49,373 nt of DNA from Porphyromonadaceae bacterium UBA3327 (GTDB taxonomy: Bacteria; Bacteroidota; Bacteroidia; Bacteroidales; Muribaculaceae): assembly GCA_002361155.1 (NCBI GenBank), contig DERZ01000010.1, positions 13,969 through 63,341 on the forward strand, read 5' to 3'. The notes under the pieces were generated by a model. The model was not told the origin of the DNA and ran no database searches. It saw only the letters and a program-made list of their open reading frames with translations. Positions 1 through 11,026 of this stretch are shown piece after piece (position 1 is the first letter of the stretch; each line of letters opens with the position of its first letter). The translations under genes were made by a program, and so were the position numbers.

Positions 1-1
1 C

Positions 2-1342
2 AACATGACCCTTGACCAGGATTTTCTCCCCGAACCGTACTTCACCCTCACACAGCGTCAGCACGAGACTTCAGTGACGGAGGATATAGTGTTCCGCGGA
101 GACCGTAGCGACTCGAGGTATCATTGGCTGACCGGAGCCTTTCTCTTCTACAAGCATCTCGACATGACGGCTCCGGTCACTTTCAAGGACAAAGGTATCT
201 CAAGTCTGATAGAGGATCACCGCAACAGCGCCAACCCGTATTATCCTGTAAAATGGGATACCCGGGAATTTCCTCTCGACAGTCGGTTTGCCATTCCGGC
301 GGCCGGCGCCGCGCTTTACCATGAGTCGCGTCTGGAACTGGGCGGATGGCGTCTCACGGCAGGTATTCGTCTCGATTTCGAAACCACGGCTCTCGACTAC
401 CGAAGCATCTGTCATACGGGATACGAAATATTCCGGCTCGAGGATGACGGCGCTCTTTCGCCAGAGCGCCACGTTTCAATCGATATCGATGACAGCGACA
501 GACTGCGCCGCAACTATTTCAACTGGATGCCCAAACTTGGCGCGGTATATTCTCTTCCCATGGAGGGGGAGAACAATGTCTACGGAGTGATATCGAGAGG
601 TTACAAAGCCGGGGGCTTCAACACACAGATGTTCAGCGACGTGCTCCAGCAGCGGCTTATGGGAGTGATGGGTATCGGCTCCAGGTATGATGTCGATGAC
701 ATAGTGGGATACCGCCCTGAGTATTCCTGGAACTTCGAGGTAGGCTCGCATCTGTCGTTCCCCTCGGCGCGGCTGAATATTGATGTGTCGCTGTTCTACA
801 TAGACTGCACCGACCAGCAGCTGACCATGTTCCCGGACGGCAATACCACCGGGCGCATCATGACCAATGCCGGAAGGACCCGCAGTTTTGGCGGCGAACT
901 CTCGGCCAGCTGGACTCCGGTGGACCGGCTTGCATTCACGGCAAGCTATGGATATACCAATGCCAGATTTATCGATTTTTTCAACGGAATAGAGAATTTT
1001 TCAGGAAAGTTTGTGCCGTATGCCCCGCAAAATACACTGTTTATTCAGGGAGTGTGGACAATACCGTTGCCTCACAAGCATATAAAGGCTCTTGTCGCCG
1101 ATGTGAGCATGCGCGGAACCGGCAAAATATACTGGAATGAGCAGAACTCACTGATGCAGAATTTCTATGCACTTCTCGGAGCGTCCCTGTCGCTTGAAAC
1201 AAAGCGCTGGAGCCTTCAGGTATGGGGAAAAAACCTGACCGCCACACGTTACTACACTTTCTATTTCATGTCGATGGGCAATGAATTTCTGCAGCGCGGG
1301 CGTCCGGTCCAGGCCGGAGTCACTTTCAGAATCAACATATAG
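2..1342 (+). CDS. TonB-dependent receptor, C-terminal part (5' end outside window)
   Basis: The reading frame is open at the left edge, so the Met at base 5 is probably internal and the plug domain is missing. The 446 visible residues alternate short polar turns with amphipathic strands, as in a 22-strand outer-membrane barrel. The segment YGVISRGYKAGGFN near residue 195 is a signature of siderophore-type TonB-dependent receptors, and the chain ends in a short hydrophobic strand (VTFRINI), as barrel proteins do. Receptors of this family import metal chelates, vitamins or glycans across the outer membrane using TonB-ExbBD energy. The substrate cannot be told from this fragment. No SusD-like partner follows, which argues against a classical glycan utilisation (SusCD) pair. 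Confidence 0.85.
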   Translation, partial: NMTLDQDFLPEPYFTLTQRQHETSVTEDIVFRGDRSDSRYHWLTGAFLFYKHLDMTAPVTFKDKGISSLIEDHRNSANPYYPVKWDTREFPLDSRFAIPAAGAALYHESRLELGGWRLTAGIRLDFETTALDYRSICHTGYEIFRLEDDGALSPERHVSIDIDDSDRLRRNYFNWMPKLGAVYSLPMEGENNVYGVISRGYKAGGFNTQMFSDVLQQRLMGVMGIGSRYDVDDIVGYRPEYSWNFEVGSHLSFPSARLNIDVSLFYIDCTDQQLTMFPDGNTTGRIMTNAGRTRSFGGELSASWTPVDRLAFTASYGYTNARFIDFFNGIENFSGKFVPYAPQNTLFIQGVWTIPLPHKHIKALVADVSMRGTGKIYWNEQNSLMQNFYALLGASLSLETKRWSLQVWGKNLTATRYYTFYFMSMGNEFLQRGRPVQAGVTFRINI

Positions 1343-1513
1343 AAGTAGAAAGAGAGCATGGAAACTGACATTCTGTCGTAATGATTAATCAGGCTGATGT
1401 TGTGCAATAAATTAGCGAAAAATACATTATATAATGCGTGGGCGTGCAAGGCGGAAAATCTGACCTGCCGTGAATGCCCGTTAAATCAGTGACAAAACAA
1501 ACATCTGTAAATA

Positions 1514-2488
1514 ATGAGGAAAAAAATGATTGTTGCCGCCTGCGGAGTGGCTATTGCAGTCGGATTCTCTGCCTGCGATAAGAAAGAACCCGGATATTCT
1601 TTCAGCGAGACTGTGAATTTCGGAACATATAACATCGTCGCAGCCGAAGGGGAGGCTCCTTACGTGGCTCCCGTACGCTATCAATATAACAATCATGTTG
1701 ATATTGGCGCACAGACGCAGACTATGGAGATGTTCATCAACGACATGAAAGTAAACAAGGATGACAAAGTCTCGTTCAAGACGATGGCGCTTCCTTACAA
1801 GTCTGGCTCTATCAGGATCGGGGAGTCGGAGTATGCCTGTATATTTATGTCGGGGTCCGATGTGACCGGCAATGAGAAGACTTCGGTCAAGGACTTTGAC
1901 TGTCTGCTGACTTACGCGGCTTATATGCCCTCGGCGGAAATTCCAGGTTATCCGGTATCTGTTCCGAAAAACGACAAGATCACGGATCCGGTGCGCCAGC
2001 GGGAATATTATACTGTGATGAGCTATAAGCTTGACGACAAGTGGAGCGTGAGGACATTCTGGCCTGACGTGACTTTCAAGGGAACGACCACCACGTCCTA
2101 CCCCGGCATGGACAAGCCGTTCACTTCCGATAAGATCGAATATCGGGTGGTGCTTGATCTCAAGAAAGAGGGTGCGCCGAAAGCCGATGTATTCCTGATT
2201 AACGCATGCTTCGCGCCCAACATGCCGAAGCTTAAACTCGCCCTCCGCGGACTTCCGGTCACTTTCAATGAGAACGGTTACGTGATCGAGGTGACGGATG
2301 TGAATCCCGAACAGATCGAGGGAGAGGATTTCACTGAGAACCGTGGATTCCCTTTCGACAGATTCAGCATGACATTCGATGCTGAAAAATGTTCCGCCGA
2401 CATCGAATATAAGGTCAAGAAAGTGTTCGATGGTAAATTCAACGGCAACTATATTTTGATGTTGGAAGAGGGCGCTGAGCAGAAGTAA
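1514..2488 (+). CDS. Putative lipoprotein of unknown function
   Basis: The 324-residue protein begins MRKKMIVAAC and has a lipobox ending at Cys21 (GFSAC), so it should be exported and lipid-anchored at the cell envelope. The mature part is rich in beta-prone segments and has no motif I recognise. It resembles the many Bacteroidales lipoproteins of NigD-like or DUF type, but I cannot assign one. It lies 171 bases after the TonB-dependent receptor on the same strand and may accompany it, although no regulatory link is visible. A strong terminator hairpin follows at 2541, which separates it from the respiratory operon. Confidence 0.75.
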   Translation: MRKKMIVAACGVAIAVGFSACDKKEPGYSFSETVNFGTYNIVAAEGEAPYVAPVRYQYNNHVDIGAQTQTMEMFINDMKVNKDDKVSFKTMALPYKSGSIRIGESEYACIFMSGSDVTGNEKTSVKDFDCLLTYAAYMPSAEIPGYPVSVPKNDKITDPVRQREYYTVMSYKLDDKWSVRTFWPDVTFKGTTTTSYPGMDKPFTSDKIEYRVVLDLKKEGAPKADVFLINACFAPNMPKLKLALRGLPVTFNENGYVIEVTDVNPEQIEGEDFTENRGFPFDRFSMTFDAEKCSADIEYKVKKVFDGKFNGNYILMLEEGAEQK

Positions 2489-2540
2489 AACTGCGACAGC
2501 TACGGTCAGACCGGATTTTTTCAAGCAAAATGTTATCAGT

Positions 2541-2585
2541 CCGGGAGGGTATACATGGTATAGACCCTCCCGGATATGTTTTTTA
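2541..2585 (+). terminator. Intrinsic terminator after the lipoprotein gene
   Basis: A perfect 10-bp stem is formed by CCGGGAGGGT (2541-2550) and ACCCTCCCGG (2564-2573). It is followed by ATATG and six T's. It sits between the lipoprotein gene and the promoter of the nuo-atp block. Confidence 0.85.
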
Positions 2586-2647
2586 GCAATGTTTTTACCG
2601 AAATTGCACCGAAATGTTAAAAATGTGCAAAATGTGTTATGAAATTA

Positions 2648-2679
2648 TTTGCCACTTCGGAAAAAATTGGCTAATTTTG
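2648..2679 (+). promoter_or_regulatory. Bacteroidales-type promoter of the nuo-atp operon
   Basis: TTTG at 2648-2651, a 20-base spacer and TAATTTTG at 2672-2679 match the Bacteroidales primary sigma consensus (TTTG, 19-21 bases, TAnnTTTG) exactly. The start site would be near 2686, giving a 5' leader of about 65 bases before nuoA. It is the only full match I found in front of the 17-kb energy block. Confidence 0.8.
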
Positions 2680-2750
2680 CGGATAAGTGCGGGAATGGTT
2701 TGCTACCCGCATCTCTAAGATTAATATAATCAATTAAATAATAACAAGAT

Positions 2751-3122
2751 ATGAATCTATTGTGCAGTATAAGCAACGCCGAGTTGTCGATTACAGCGGC
2801 AATCACCGGTATCGGCCTCGTATTTGCGGCGTTGCTTATAGCCAAATTGATTTCTCCCAAATCTTATTCATTAAGGAAAGCGGAGCCATACGAGTGCGGT
2901 ATCCCGACACGCGGCCATTCGATGATTCAGTTCAAGGCCGGCTACTACATCTTCGCCATTCTCTTCCTCCTGTTCGATGTCGAAGTTGTCTTCCTTTATC
3001 CCTGGTCGGTGGTGATGCGCGGAATGGGTCCGCAGGGTCTCCTCTGTATCGGAATCTTTATGTTTGTACTTGTATTAGGTCTGGCATACGCCTGGAAGAA
3101 AGGAGCGCTCAAATGGGATTAG
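2751..3122 (+). CDS. nuoA: NADH-quinone oxidoreductase subunit A
   Basis: The 123-residue membrane protein has three predicted transmembrane helices. It carries the NuoA/ND3 signature EPYECG in the loop after helix 1 and [14 protein letters not shown] in helix 2, whose acidic residues are conserved in the family. NuoA is part of the membrane arm next to the quinone site of complex I. It is the first gene of the block, preceded by a consensus promoter. Its last 10 bases overlap the start of nuoB, which suggests translational coupling. Confidence 0.97.
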   Translation: MNLLCSISNAELSITAAITGIGLVFAALLIAKLISPKSYSLRKAEPYECGIPTRGHSMIQFKAGYYIFAILFLLFDVEVVFLYPWSVVMRGMGPQGLLCIGIFMFVLVLGLAYAWKKGALKWD

Positions 3123-3727
3123 ACCATATCAAAAGCATGAAGCGTGAGGACTTCAAGGACAACGAGTATATTGATCAGCTCGTGGAGGAACTCAACGCGA
3201 CCGGCGCCAATGTGGTGGTCGGCAAATTCGATGAACTGATCAACTGGGGTCGCGCCAATTCCCTCTGGCCGCTCTGTTTCGGCACGAGCTGCTGCGCCAT
3301 CGAGTTCATGTGTCTCGGCGCGGCACGTTACGACATGGCCCGTTTCGGATTCGAGGTGGCCCGCAACTCGCCCCGCCAGGCGGATTATGTAATGGTTCAG
3401 GGTACGATAGTTCATCGCATGGCGCCTGTGATGCGCCGTCTTTACGAACAGCTCGCCGAGCCGAAATATGTTATAGCCTGCGGCGGTTGCGCCGTTTCCG
3501 GCGGCCCGTTCAAGAATTCTTATTGCGTGGTGCCCGGCGTGGACCAGATCATTCCTGTGGATGTGTATATCCCTGGTTGTCCTCCGCGTCCGGAAGCGAT
3601 GTTCTACGGGCTTATGCAGCTGCAGCGCAAGATTAAGGTGCAGAAATTCTTCGGCGGTGCCAACCGCAAGGAAAAAATCGAGGAATTCTTCGCGGAACAT
3701 CCCGAAGAGAAGGGAAAGATTGGCTAA
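3113..3727 (+). CDS. nuoB: NADH-quinone oxidoreductase subunit B
   Basis: This is the 204-residue NuoB/PSST subunit, which holds the terminal iron-sulfur cluster N2 that passes electrons to quinone. Likely ligands are the adjacent Cys60-Cys61 (in [10 protein letters not shown]), Cys126 (in CGGCAVSGG) and Cys156 (in PGCPPRP). The chosen ATG at 3113 overlaps nuoA by 10 bases. A second in-frame ATG at 3137 (MKREDF) is possible. The frame stays open upstream of 3113, but that part is only nuoA read in another frame. Confidence 0.97.
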   Translation: MGLDHIKSMKREDFKDNEYIDQLVEELNATGANVVVGKFDELINWGRANSLWPLCFGTSCCAIEFMCLGAARYDMARFGFEVARNSPRQADYVMVQGTIVHRMAPVMRRLYEQLAEPKYVIACGGCAVSGGPFKNSYCVVPGVDQIIPVDVYIPGCPPRPEAMFYGLMQLQRKIKVQKFFGGANRKEKIEEFFAEHPEEKGKIG

Positions 3728-3745
3728 CCTCCACACAAAAGCATC

Positions 3746-5371
3746 ATGAGCGACATAAAAGATAAAATATTAAAGATATATCCCGCCGCGGAGTTCGAGC
3801 AGGGCGACTGCCTGCTGGTGAATGTGGCGGAAAAGGACTGGCATGATTTTGCTGCCAGACTGAAAAATGAACTTGCGTTCGACGTCCTCTCTGCTGTTGT
3901 GGGTGTCGACTGGAAAGAGAGCATCGGCGTGGTCTATTACCTCACCAGTACTTCGCGTGCGTGGGAAATGCTCGCCGTCAAGGTGGTGTGCGCGGACCGC
4001 GAAAACGCTTACATCCACACCGTCAGCGATCTCTGGGGCGTGGCAAATTTTCAGGAGCGTGAGGTCTACGACATGTTCGGAATCAAATTCATAGACCATC
4101 CCGACATGCGCCGCTTCTTCCTCCGCAATGACTGGGTGGGCAATCCTCTCCGCAAGGACTATGACGCCAGCCCCGGCCTGAATCCTATCCGTCTTGAGGA
4201 TGAGGTGAACGAGGACGATACCCGCACTTTCACTCTCGACGGTAATGGAAATGTGAAGGAGAATCCAAAGAAAGTGTTCGGGGAAGATGAATATGTCATC
4301 AATATCGGCCCCCAGCATCCTTCCACCCACGGTGTGATGCGTTTCCGTGCCTCCATCGACGGAGAGATGGTCAGAAAGGTAGATGTTGTATCGGGATATA
4401 TCCATCGCGGAATCGAAAAACTCTGCGAAGGACTCGGTTACCCGCAGCTTCTCCATTTCACGGACAGAATGGATTATATGTCGGCCCACATGAACCGTCA
4501 CTGCCTCTGTCTCTGTATAGAGAAGGCTCTCGGCATCGTGGTGCCGGAGAGGGCGGTGGTGATCCGCACCATGATGGATGAGTTGATGAGAATCTCGTCG
4601 CATCTGCTCAGTTTCGGCTGTACCGCCATGGACCTCGGAGCCACCACGGCATTCTTCTACGGATTCCGTGAGCGCGAAATGGTGCTCGATATTTTCGAGA
4701 AGACATGCGGTGCCCGCATGTCGATGAACTATAACGTGATAGGCGGTGTAGTGGCAGACATCCACCCTGATTTCGTCAAGGATGTGAAAGCGTTGGTCGA
4801 AATCATGCCGGAGCGTCTGAAAGAATACCATACGGTGTTCACCAACAACCTTATAGCCCGCAATCGTCTTGAGGGTGTCGGCTTGCTCAGGAAGGAGGAT
4901 GCCGTAAGTTACGACATCACCGGCCCGAGTGGACGCGGCTCCGGATGGAGCTGCGACTGCCGCAAGAAGCATCCGTACGCCGCATACGACCGCGTGGAGT
5001 TCGACGAGGTTCTCCTTGACGGCTGCGATTCCTTCTCCCGCTATATGGTCCGAATGAAGGAAATAGAGCAGAGCTGCCGCATACTCGCACAGCTTGTCGA
5101 CAATATCCCGGAGGGAGACATCCGCGCCCAGGTGCCCAAGATCCTGAAGCTGCCCGAAGGACGCTGGTACCAGCAGGTGGAGGCGAGCCGTGGAACTTTC
5201 GGAGTCTATATTGAGTCGAAAGGTGAGAAGACCCCCTGGCGTGTGCATTTCCAGAGCCCCTGCTTCAACCTTGTCGGCGTGATGGACCTGACATGCTCGG
5301 GATATATGATAGCCGACCTTATCACCATCGGTGCCGCGCTCGACTTCGTAATCCCCGACATCGACAGATAA
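3746..5371 (+). CDS. nuoCD: NADH-quinone oxidoreductase subunit C/D fusion
   Basis: The 541-residue protein joins NuoC (about residues 1-150) to NuoD (about 180-541) through an acidic linker. The NuoD half begins with the GPQHPSTHG motif (residues 188-196). His195 and Tyr244 (in DRMDY) correspond to the His and Tyr that bind the quinone head group in characterised enzymes, and the chain ends PDIDR as is usual. C/D fusions are common in Bacteroidota and in enterobacteria. It starts 18 bases after nuoB. Confidence 0.97.
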   Translation: MSDIKDKILKIYPAAEFEQGDCLLVNVAEKDWHDFAARLKNELAFDVLSAVVGVDWKESIGVVYYLTSTSRAWEMLAVKVVCADRENAYIHTVSDLWGVANFQEREVYDMFGIKFIDHPDMRRFFLRNDWVGNPLRKDYDASPGLNPIRLEDEVNEDDTRTFTLDGNGNVKENPKKVFGEDEYVINIGPQHPSTHGVMRFRASIDGEMVRKVDVVSGYIHRGIEKLCEGLGYPQLLHFTDRMDYMSAHMNRHCLCLCIEKALGIVVPERAVVIRTMMDELMRISSHLLSFGCTAMDLGATTAFFYGFREREMVLDIFEKTCGARMSMNYNVIGGVVADIHPDFVKDVKALVEIMPERLKEYHTVFTNNLIARNRLEGVGLLRKEDAVSYDITGPSGRGSGWSCDCRKKHPYAAYDRVEFDEVLLDGCDSFSRYMVRMKEIEQSCRILAQLVDNIPEGDIRAQVPKILKLPEGRWYQQVEASRGTFGVYIESKGEKTPWRVHFQSPCFNLVGVMDLTCSGYMIADLITIGAALDFVIPDIDR

Positions 5372-5411
5372 TTAGAACAAGAATATAACCTAACATTAGA
5401 ATAAACAATAT

Positions 5412-6491
5412 ATGTTCGACTTCGGAAAATGGACCTCGGCCTTCAACGATTGGCTGCTCGGCACGGGCATGGCCGACTGGCTGGCGATTCTCATCGAATG
5501 CGTGCTGATCGGTGTCGGTGTCCTTCTCGTCTACACAGTACTGGCGCTTTTCTATATCCTCTACGAGCGTAAACTCTGCGCATGGTTCCAGTGCCGTCTC
5601 GGCCCGATGCGTGTCGGAAAGTGGGGCTTGCTTCAGGTGTTCGCCGACATGTTCAAGATTCTTATCAAGGAGCTTATCTGTCTCAAAGGAACTGACCGCT
5701 TTCTTTTCAAGCTCGCGCCATATCTGGTGATTACTTCGTCGGTAGTGATGCTCGCGTGTCTTCCCTGGGGCAACGGTCTCCAGATCATAGACTGGAACAT
5801 AGGTATATTCTTCGTGCTCGCGGTTTCATCAGTCGGAGTGCTCGGTATTCTGCTTGCCGGATGGTCGTCCAACAATAAGTATACGCTTATCGGCGCCATG
5901 CGAAGCGGCGCGCAGATGGTAAGTTACGAGCTCTCGCTGGGTCTTGCCCTCATCACGATCTGCGTGCTTGCCGGAACGCTCAATATCAGCGAACTCGTCT
6001 GGGCCCAGAAAGACGCATGGTTCCTCTTCAAAGGACACGTGCCCGCTATAATCGCCTTTATAATATACGTGATTGCGGCCACTGCCGAAACCAACCGCGG
6101 CCCCTTCGACCTCCCCGAGGCCGAACATGAGCTTACCGCCGGATACCATACGGAGTACTCCGGTATACATTTCGGCTTTTTCTACCTTGCCGAGTATCTC
6201 AACCTGTTCATCGTTTCGGGAATCGCGTCGCTGATGTTCCTTGGTGGCTGGATGCCTCTCCACATTCCGGGATGGGACGGTTTCAACGCGGTGATGGATT
6301 TCATCCCCTCGCCGGTATGGTTCCTGCTCAAAGCGTTCTTTATCTCGTTTGTGATAATCTGGTTCAAGTGGACGTTCCCTCGTGTGCGTATCGACCAGAT
6401 GCTCTCTTTCGAGTGGAAATACCTTATGCCTTTCTCTCTGGCCAACCTCGTGCTGATGGCGGTGTTCGTGGCTTTCGGATGGCACTTCTAA
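5412..6491 (+). CDS. nuoH: NADH-quinone oxidoreductase subunit H
   Basis: This 359-residue protein has about eight predicted membrane helices and the ND1/NuoH family motif AETNRGPFDLPEAEHEL followed by a Tyr-containing loop, which together shape the quinone channel. It also has the early signature YERKLCAWFQCRLGP. In the usual Bacteroidota order nuoI should come next, because nuoE, F and G are absent. Here the next start codon, 24 bases on, is that of atpD. No terminator or promoter is visible in that short gap, so nuoH and the atp genes are probably on one transcript. Confidence 0.97.
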   Translation: MFDFGKWTSAFNDWLLGTGMADWLAILIECVLIGVGVLLVYTVLALFYILYERKLCAWFQCRLGPMRVGKWGLLQVFADMFKILIKELICLKGTDRFLFKLAPYLVITSSVVMLACLPWGNGLQIIDWNIGIFFVLAVSSVGVLGILLAGWSSNNKYTLIGAMRSGAQMVSYELSLGLALITICVLAGTLNISELVWAQKDAWFLFKGHVPAIIAFIIYVIAATAETNRGPFDLPEAEHELTAGYHTEYSGIHFGFFYLAEYLNLFIVSGIASLMFLGGWMPLHIPGWDGFNAVMDFIPSPVWFLLKAFFISFVIIWFKWTFPRVRIDQMLSFEWKYLMPFSLANLVLMAVFVAFGWHF

Positions 6492-6494
6492 TAA

Positions 6495-8018
<1,524 letters not shown>

Positions 8019-8036
8019 AAATAAAACAGAATTAAG

Positions 8037-8273
8037 ATGACATTAGAAATAATATCGGCTCATGAGGTGACTTTCTCCGGTGAGGTCACATCAGTCACTC
8101 TCCCGGGAGAACTGGGTTCCTTCACCGTGCTCAAGGACCACGCCCCGATCATATCGGTGCTTGTAAAGGGTCGCCTAAAGTATGTGACCGAAACCGGTGA
8201 GGAGGCATACGTCGATATCGCCGGAGGCCTCGCCGACGTGAACCATAACAAAATTTCAGTGTGCATCTACTAA
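8037..8273 (+). CDS. atpC: F1Fo ATP synthase subunit epsilon (short form)
   Basis: The 78-residue protein corresponds only to the N-terminal beta-sandwich of epsilon, with the conserved GELGSFTVLKDHAPIIS segment. The C-terminal helical hairpin found in about 135-residue homologues is missing. That hairpin is the part that inhibits ATP hydrolysis in E. coli and Bacillus, so this enzyme must be restrained in some other way, if at all. Short epsilon subunits are, as far as I recall, normal in Bacteroidota, and the stop is followed at once by atpB, so I do not read this as a broken gene. Confidence 0.93.
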   Translation: MTLEIISAHEVTFSGEVTSVTLPGELGSFTVLKDHAPIISVLVKGRLKYVTETGEEAYVDIAGGLADVNHNKISVCIY

Positions 8274-8284
8274 GAACCGTTACA

Positions 8285-9640
8285 ATGATGTCGAAAAGAA
8301 TATCCATATTGGCGTTTCTGCTGACTCTCCTGGCCGTGTTGCCCGGAAAGTGCCTGGCGTCGGGCGGCGAAGGGGAGAAAAAGGACATAGATGTGAAGGA
8401 AATAATTTTCGAGCATCTCGGTGACGGCTACGGCTGGGAAGTCCCTTTCAGCCATACCTACAGGATGCCTCTTCCCTGCATCGTCCGCTCGCAGGACGGC
8501 CATTGGTTCTGTTTCAGTTCCGCCGGCCTTACGGAAGTGAAGGAGGAAGAAGGGGAGGACGGCAAAGTCCATCACGTGTCGGAACCTGTGGTTAAGGTTT
8601 GCGAGCGCGACGGCAAGCAGTACAGCTTCGTGATCGCCCATGTCAGCAGTCATAAGGACAAAATCGTGGAGATTTTCCCGCTCTCTGAAGAGGACAGGGG
8701 AATTGTGGACGAGGCTCTCGCAAGGGAGCGTGCCGACAAGGCTTCGGACAATGCCTTTCCCGTAATTGACGGATATGTCCTTGTGGACGGCCAGTACTAT
8801 CGCGAATATCGCCCTCTGGATCTGTCGGTCACAAAGAATGTGGCAGCTATTTTCATAGCTGTGGTAATCGTCTTCCTAATGGTGATGTCGCTGGCCCGGT
8901 TCTATCGCAAAAACGGGCTTAGGGCGCCCCGCAAAGGTATGGGGTTCATTGAGTTGTGCGTGTCGTTCATTTATTATGACAACATCAAGCCGGCTCTTGG
9001 TGACAACGCCCGCAAGTTCGCGCCTTACCTTCTCACCGTGTTCTTCTTCATTCTCGTGATGAACCTCACGGGTCTGGTTGTGATTTTCCCGGGAGGAGCC
9101 AATCTTACCGGCAATATCGCTGTTACTCTGGTTTTGGCGCTCTGCACTTTCATCATAACGAACGTGCTCGGAACAAAGCATTACTGGAAAGAGATATTCT
9201 GGCCGGATGTGCCGTTGTTGCTGAAGTTCCCGCTCCCCATCATGCAGATGATAGAGGTGTTCGGTATCTTCACAAAGCCTGCCGCACTCTGCGTCCGTCT
9301 TTTCGCCAACATGATGGGAGGCCACATGATTGTGATCACGCTGACCCTGCTGATCTTCATCTTCGCTGCCTTCGGAGCGGCGATGGCCGGAGCCGCCACG
9401 GTTGTGTCGGTGCTGTTCTCCCTCTTCATGCTTGCGCTCGATGTGCTGGTTAGTTTCATCCAGGCTTATGTGTTCACGCTCCTGTCCGCGCTCTTCATAG
9501 CCATGGCTCAGGCCAGGGAAGAGCATGGTCACAAGGGAGAGGGACATGATCCCGATGTCGAGAAGAAGGAGGCTGCCGAACTGAAAAGCGAGGAAGCCGC
9601 TCTCCACAAGCTCGCGGCGGAAATAGACATGAATAAGTAA
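8285..9640 (+). CDS. atpB: F1Fo ATP synthase subunit a, with N-terminal extension
   Basis: The a subunit forms the proton half-channels of Fo. The core with the essential Arg (Arg338 in LCVRLFANMMGGHM) lies in the C-terminal half. The first 190 or so residues are extra: a signal-like segment (about residues 1-26) and a soluble charged region rich in Glu, Asp and Lys with VIDGYVLVDGQYYREY. I chose the ATG at 8285; a second ATG follows directly at 8288, and the frame is open back to 8261 inside atpC. The C-terminus is a charged, His- and Glu-rich tail. A long N-terminal extension is, in my recollection, usual for Bacteroidota AtpB, and its role is not known to me. Confidence 0.94.
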   Translation: MMSKRISILAFLLTLLAVLPGKCLASGGEGEKKDIDVKEIIFEHLGDGYGWEVPFSHTYRMPLPCIVRSQDGHWFCFSSAGLTEVKEEEGEDGKVHHVSEPVVKVCERDGKQYSFVIAHVSSHKDKIVEIFPLSEEDRGIVDEALARERADKASDNAFPVIDGYVLVDGQYYREYRPLDLSVTKNVAAIFIAVVIVFLMVMSLARFYRKNGLRAPRKGMGFIELCVSFIYYDNIKPALGDNARKFAPYLLTVFFFILVMNLTGLVVIFPGGANLTGNIAVTLVLALCTFIITNVLGTKHYWKEIFWPDVPLLLKFPLPIMQMIEVFGIFTKPAALCVRLFANMMGGHMIVITLTLLIFIFAAFGAAMAGAATVVSVLFSLFMLALDVLVSFIQAYVFTLLSALFIAMAQAREEHGHKGEGHDPDVEKKEAAELKSEEAALHKLAAEIDMNK

Positions 9641-9683
9641 TAGAATAATTTTAAAACAAAAAATAACAATTTAAAAGATCTGA

Positions 9684-9944
<261 letters not shown>

Positions 9945-9978
9945 GCGAGACCGTTTTTAATCCCAGAATAAATCAACA

Positions 9979-10473
9979 ATGGAATTATTCACGCCCGAAA
10001 TTGGCTTGGTGTTCTGGATGTTCGTAGCGTTCATCCTCCTCTTCCTTGTCCTTGCGAAGTGGGGCTGGCCGATGATCATCAAGATGATGGACAAACGCGC
10101 AAGCACCATCGACCGGGGTGTGGAAGATGCGCGTCAGGCCCGCGAACAGCTCGACAACGCCCGTGAGGAAGCCCGCAAATATGTGGTGGAGGCACAGGCG
10201 AAGCAGTCGGAGATGCTCCGCGAGGCAGCGAAGATGAAATCGGACATTATCGAGGAGGCCCGCCGCGAGGCGGCGGAGGCCGCCCGCAGGGAGATGGAGT
10301 CGGCAAGACTCGCCATCGACCAGGCCCGCAAGGAGGCTGAACTTCAGTTCCGCAACGAAGTGGGTAAGGTGTCGATTGATATCGCCGAGAAAATGGTGCG
10401 CACGCGCATGCAGAACGACAAAGCCCAGACAGAGCTTGTCAACAGACTGTTGGACGAAATAGAGAAGAATTGA
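9979..10473 (+). CDS. atpF: F1Fo ATP synthase subunit b
   Basis: The 164-residue protein has one N-terminal membrane helix (about residues 8-30) and then a long, highly charged Ala/Glu/Arg/Lys-rich coiled coil. This is the peripheral stalk that holds F1 still. It lies 34 bases after atpE and 4 bases before atpH, consistent with tight co-translation. Confidence 0.96.
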   Translation: MELFTPEIGLVFWMFVAFILLFLVLAKWGWPMIIKMMDKRASTIDRGVEDARQAREQLDNAREEARKYVVEAQAKQSEMLREAAKMKSDIIEEARREAAEAARREMESARLAIDQARKEAELQFRNEVGKVSIDIAEKMVRTRMQNDKAQTELVNRLLDEIEKN

Positions 10474-10477
10474 GACG

Positions 10478-11023
10478 ATGGTGACCGGACTTATTCCCCA
10501 CAGATATGCCATGGCGCTGTATAAGTATGCCATGGAGACTAAAACCGGCGATAAGGTTTACGAAGAGATGAAACGGGTGGCAGATGCTTTCAGCTCAAAC
10601 CCGGGTCTCGAGAAAGTGTTGTCGAATCCTTACGTGAAGAGCGACGACAAGAAACGCGTGCTTTTGGCCGCTGCCGGGGAGAATCCGGGAGACGACTTTC
10701 GTCGCTTTGTGACTCTGATCATCGACCATCGCCGCGAGGAATTCGCCTATCTCATGGCTCTCGCGTACCGCGACATCTACCGTAGGGAGAACAACATCTC
10801 GCAGGTGAGGATAACCACGGCAGTGGAACTCCCCGCCGGCGAGATGGATAAACTCCGCGGGGTAGTGGAGCGCGCGGTGAAAGCTTCCAGCCTGGAGTAT
10901 GATTATGTGGTTGACCCCACCATTATCGGAGGGTTCATAATCGATGTCGATTCCACACGAATGGATGCTTCCGTCAGCGGCGAACTTGAACAATTACGTC
11001 TTAACCTCTTAAGAAGCAATTAA
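10478..11023 (+). CDS. atpH: F1Fo ATP synthase subunit delta
   Basis: This 181-residue OSCP/delta subunit joins the b stalk to the top of F1. The N-terminus has the family's helical start (HRYAMALYKYAME), and the C-terminal part has the typical DPTIIGGFIIDVDSTRMDASVSG segment. The stop is 3 bases before atpA. Confidence 0.95.
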   Translation: MVTGLIPHRYAMALYKYAMETKTGDKVYEEMKRVADAFSSNPGLEKVLSNPYVKSDDKKRVLLAAAGENPGDDFRRFVTLIIDHRREEFAYLMALAYRDIYRRENNISQVRITTAVELPAGEMDKLRGVVERAVKASSLEYDYVVDPTIIGGFIIDVDSTRMDASVSGELEQLRLNLLRSN

Positions 11024-11026
11024 GAA

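Noticed and set aside
1481..2524. Minus-strand frame of 347 codons opposite the lipoprotein gene
   Set aside because: The plus-strand frame has a proper lipoprotein signal; the minus frame has no recognisable feature and runs into the terminator side.
2762..3112. In-frame extension of nuoB across nuoA
   Set aside because: This part translates nuoA DNA in another frame and has no NuoB similarity; the ATG at 3113 gives the normal length.
3770..5248. Long minus-strand frame of 492 codons opposite nuoCD
   Set aside because: It is antisense to an intact, well-conserved gene. The protein is His/Glu/Val-rich with no domain, as expected when the codon bias of a GC-rich gene leaves the other strand free of stops.
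8037..8273. atpC as a truncated or frameshifted gene
   Set aside because: The beta-sandwich domain is complete, and atpB follows at once; a short epsilon is normal in this phylum as far as I recall.
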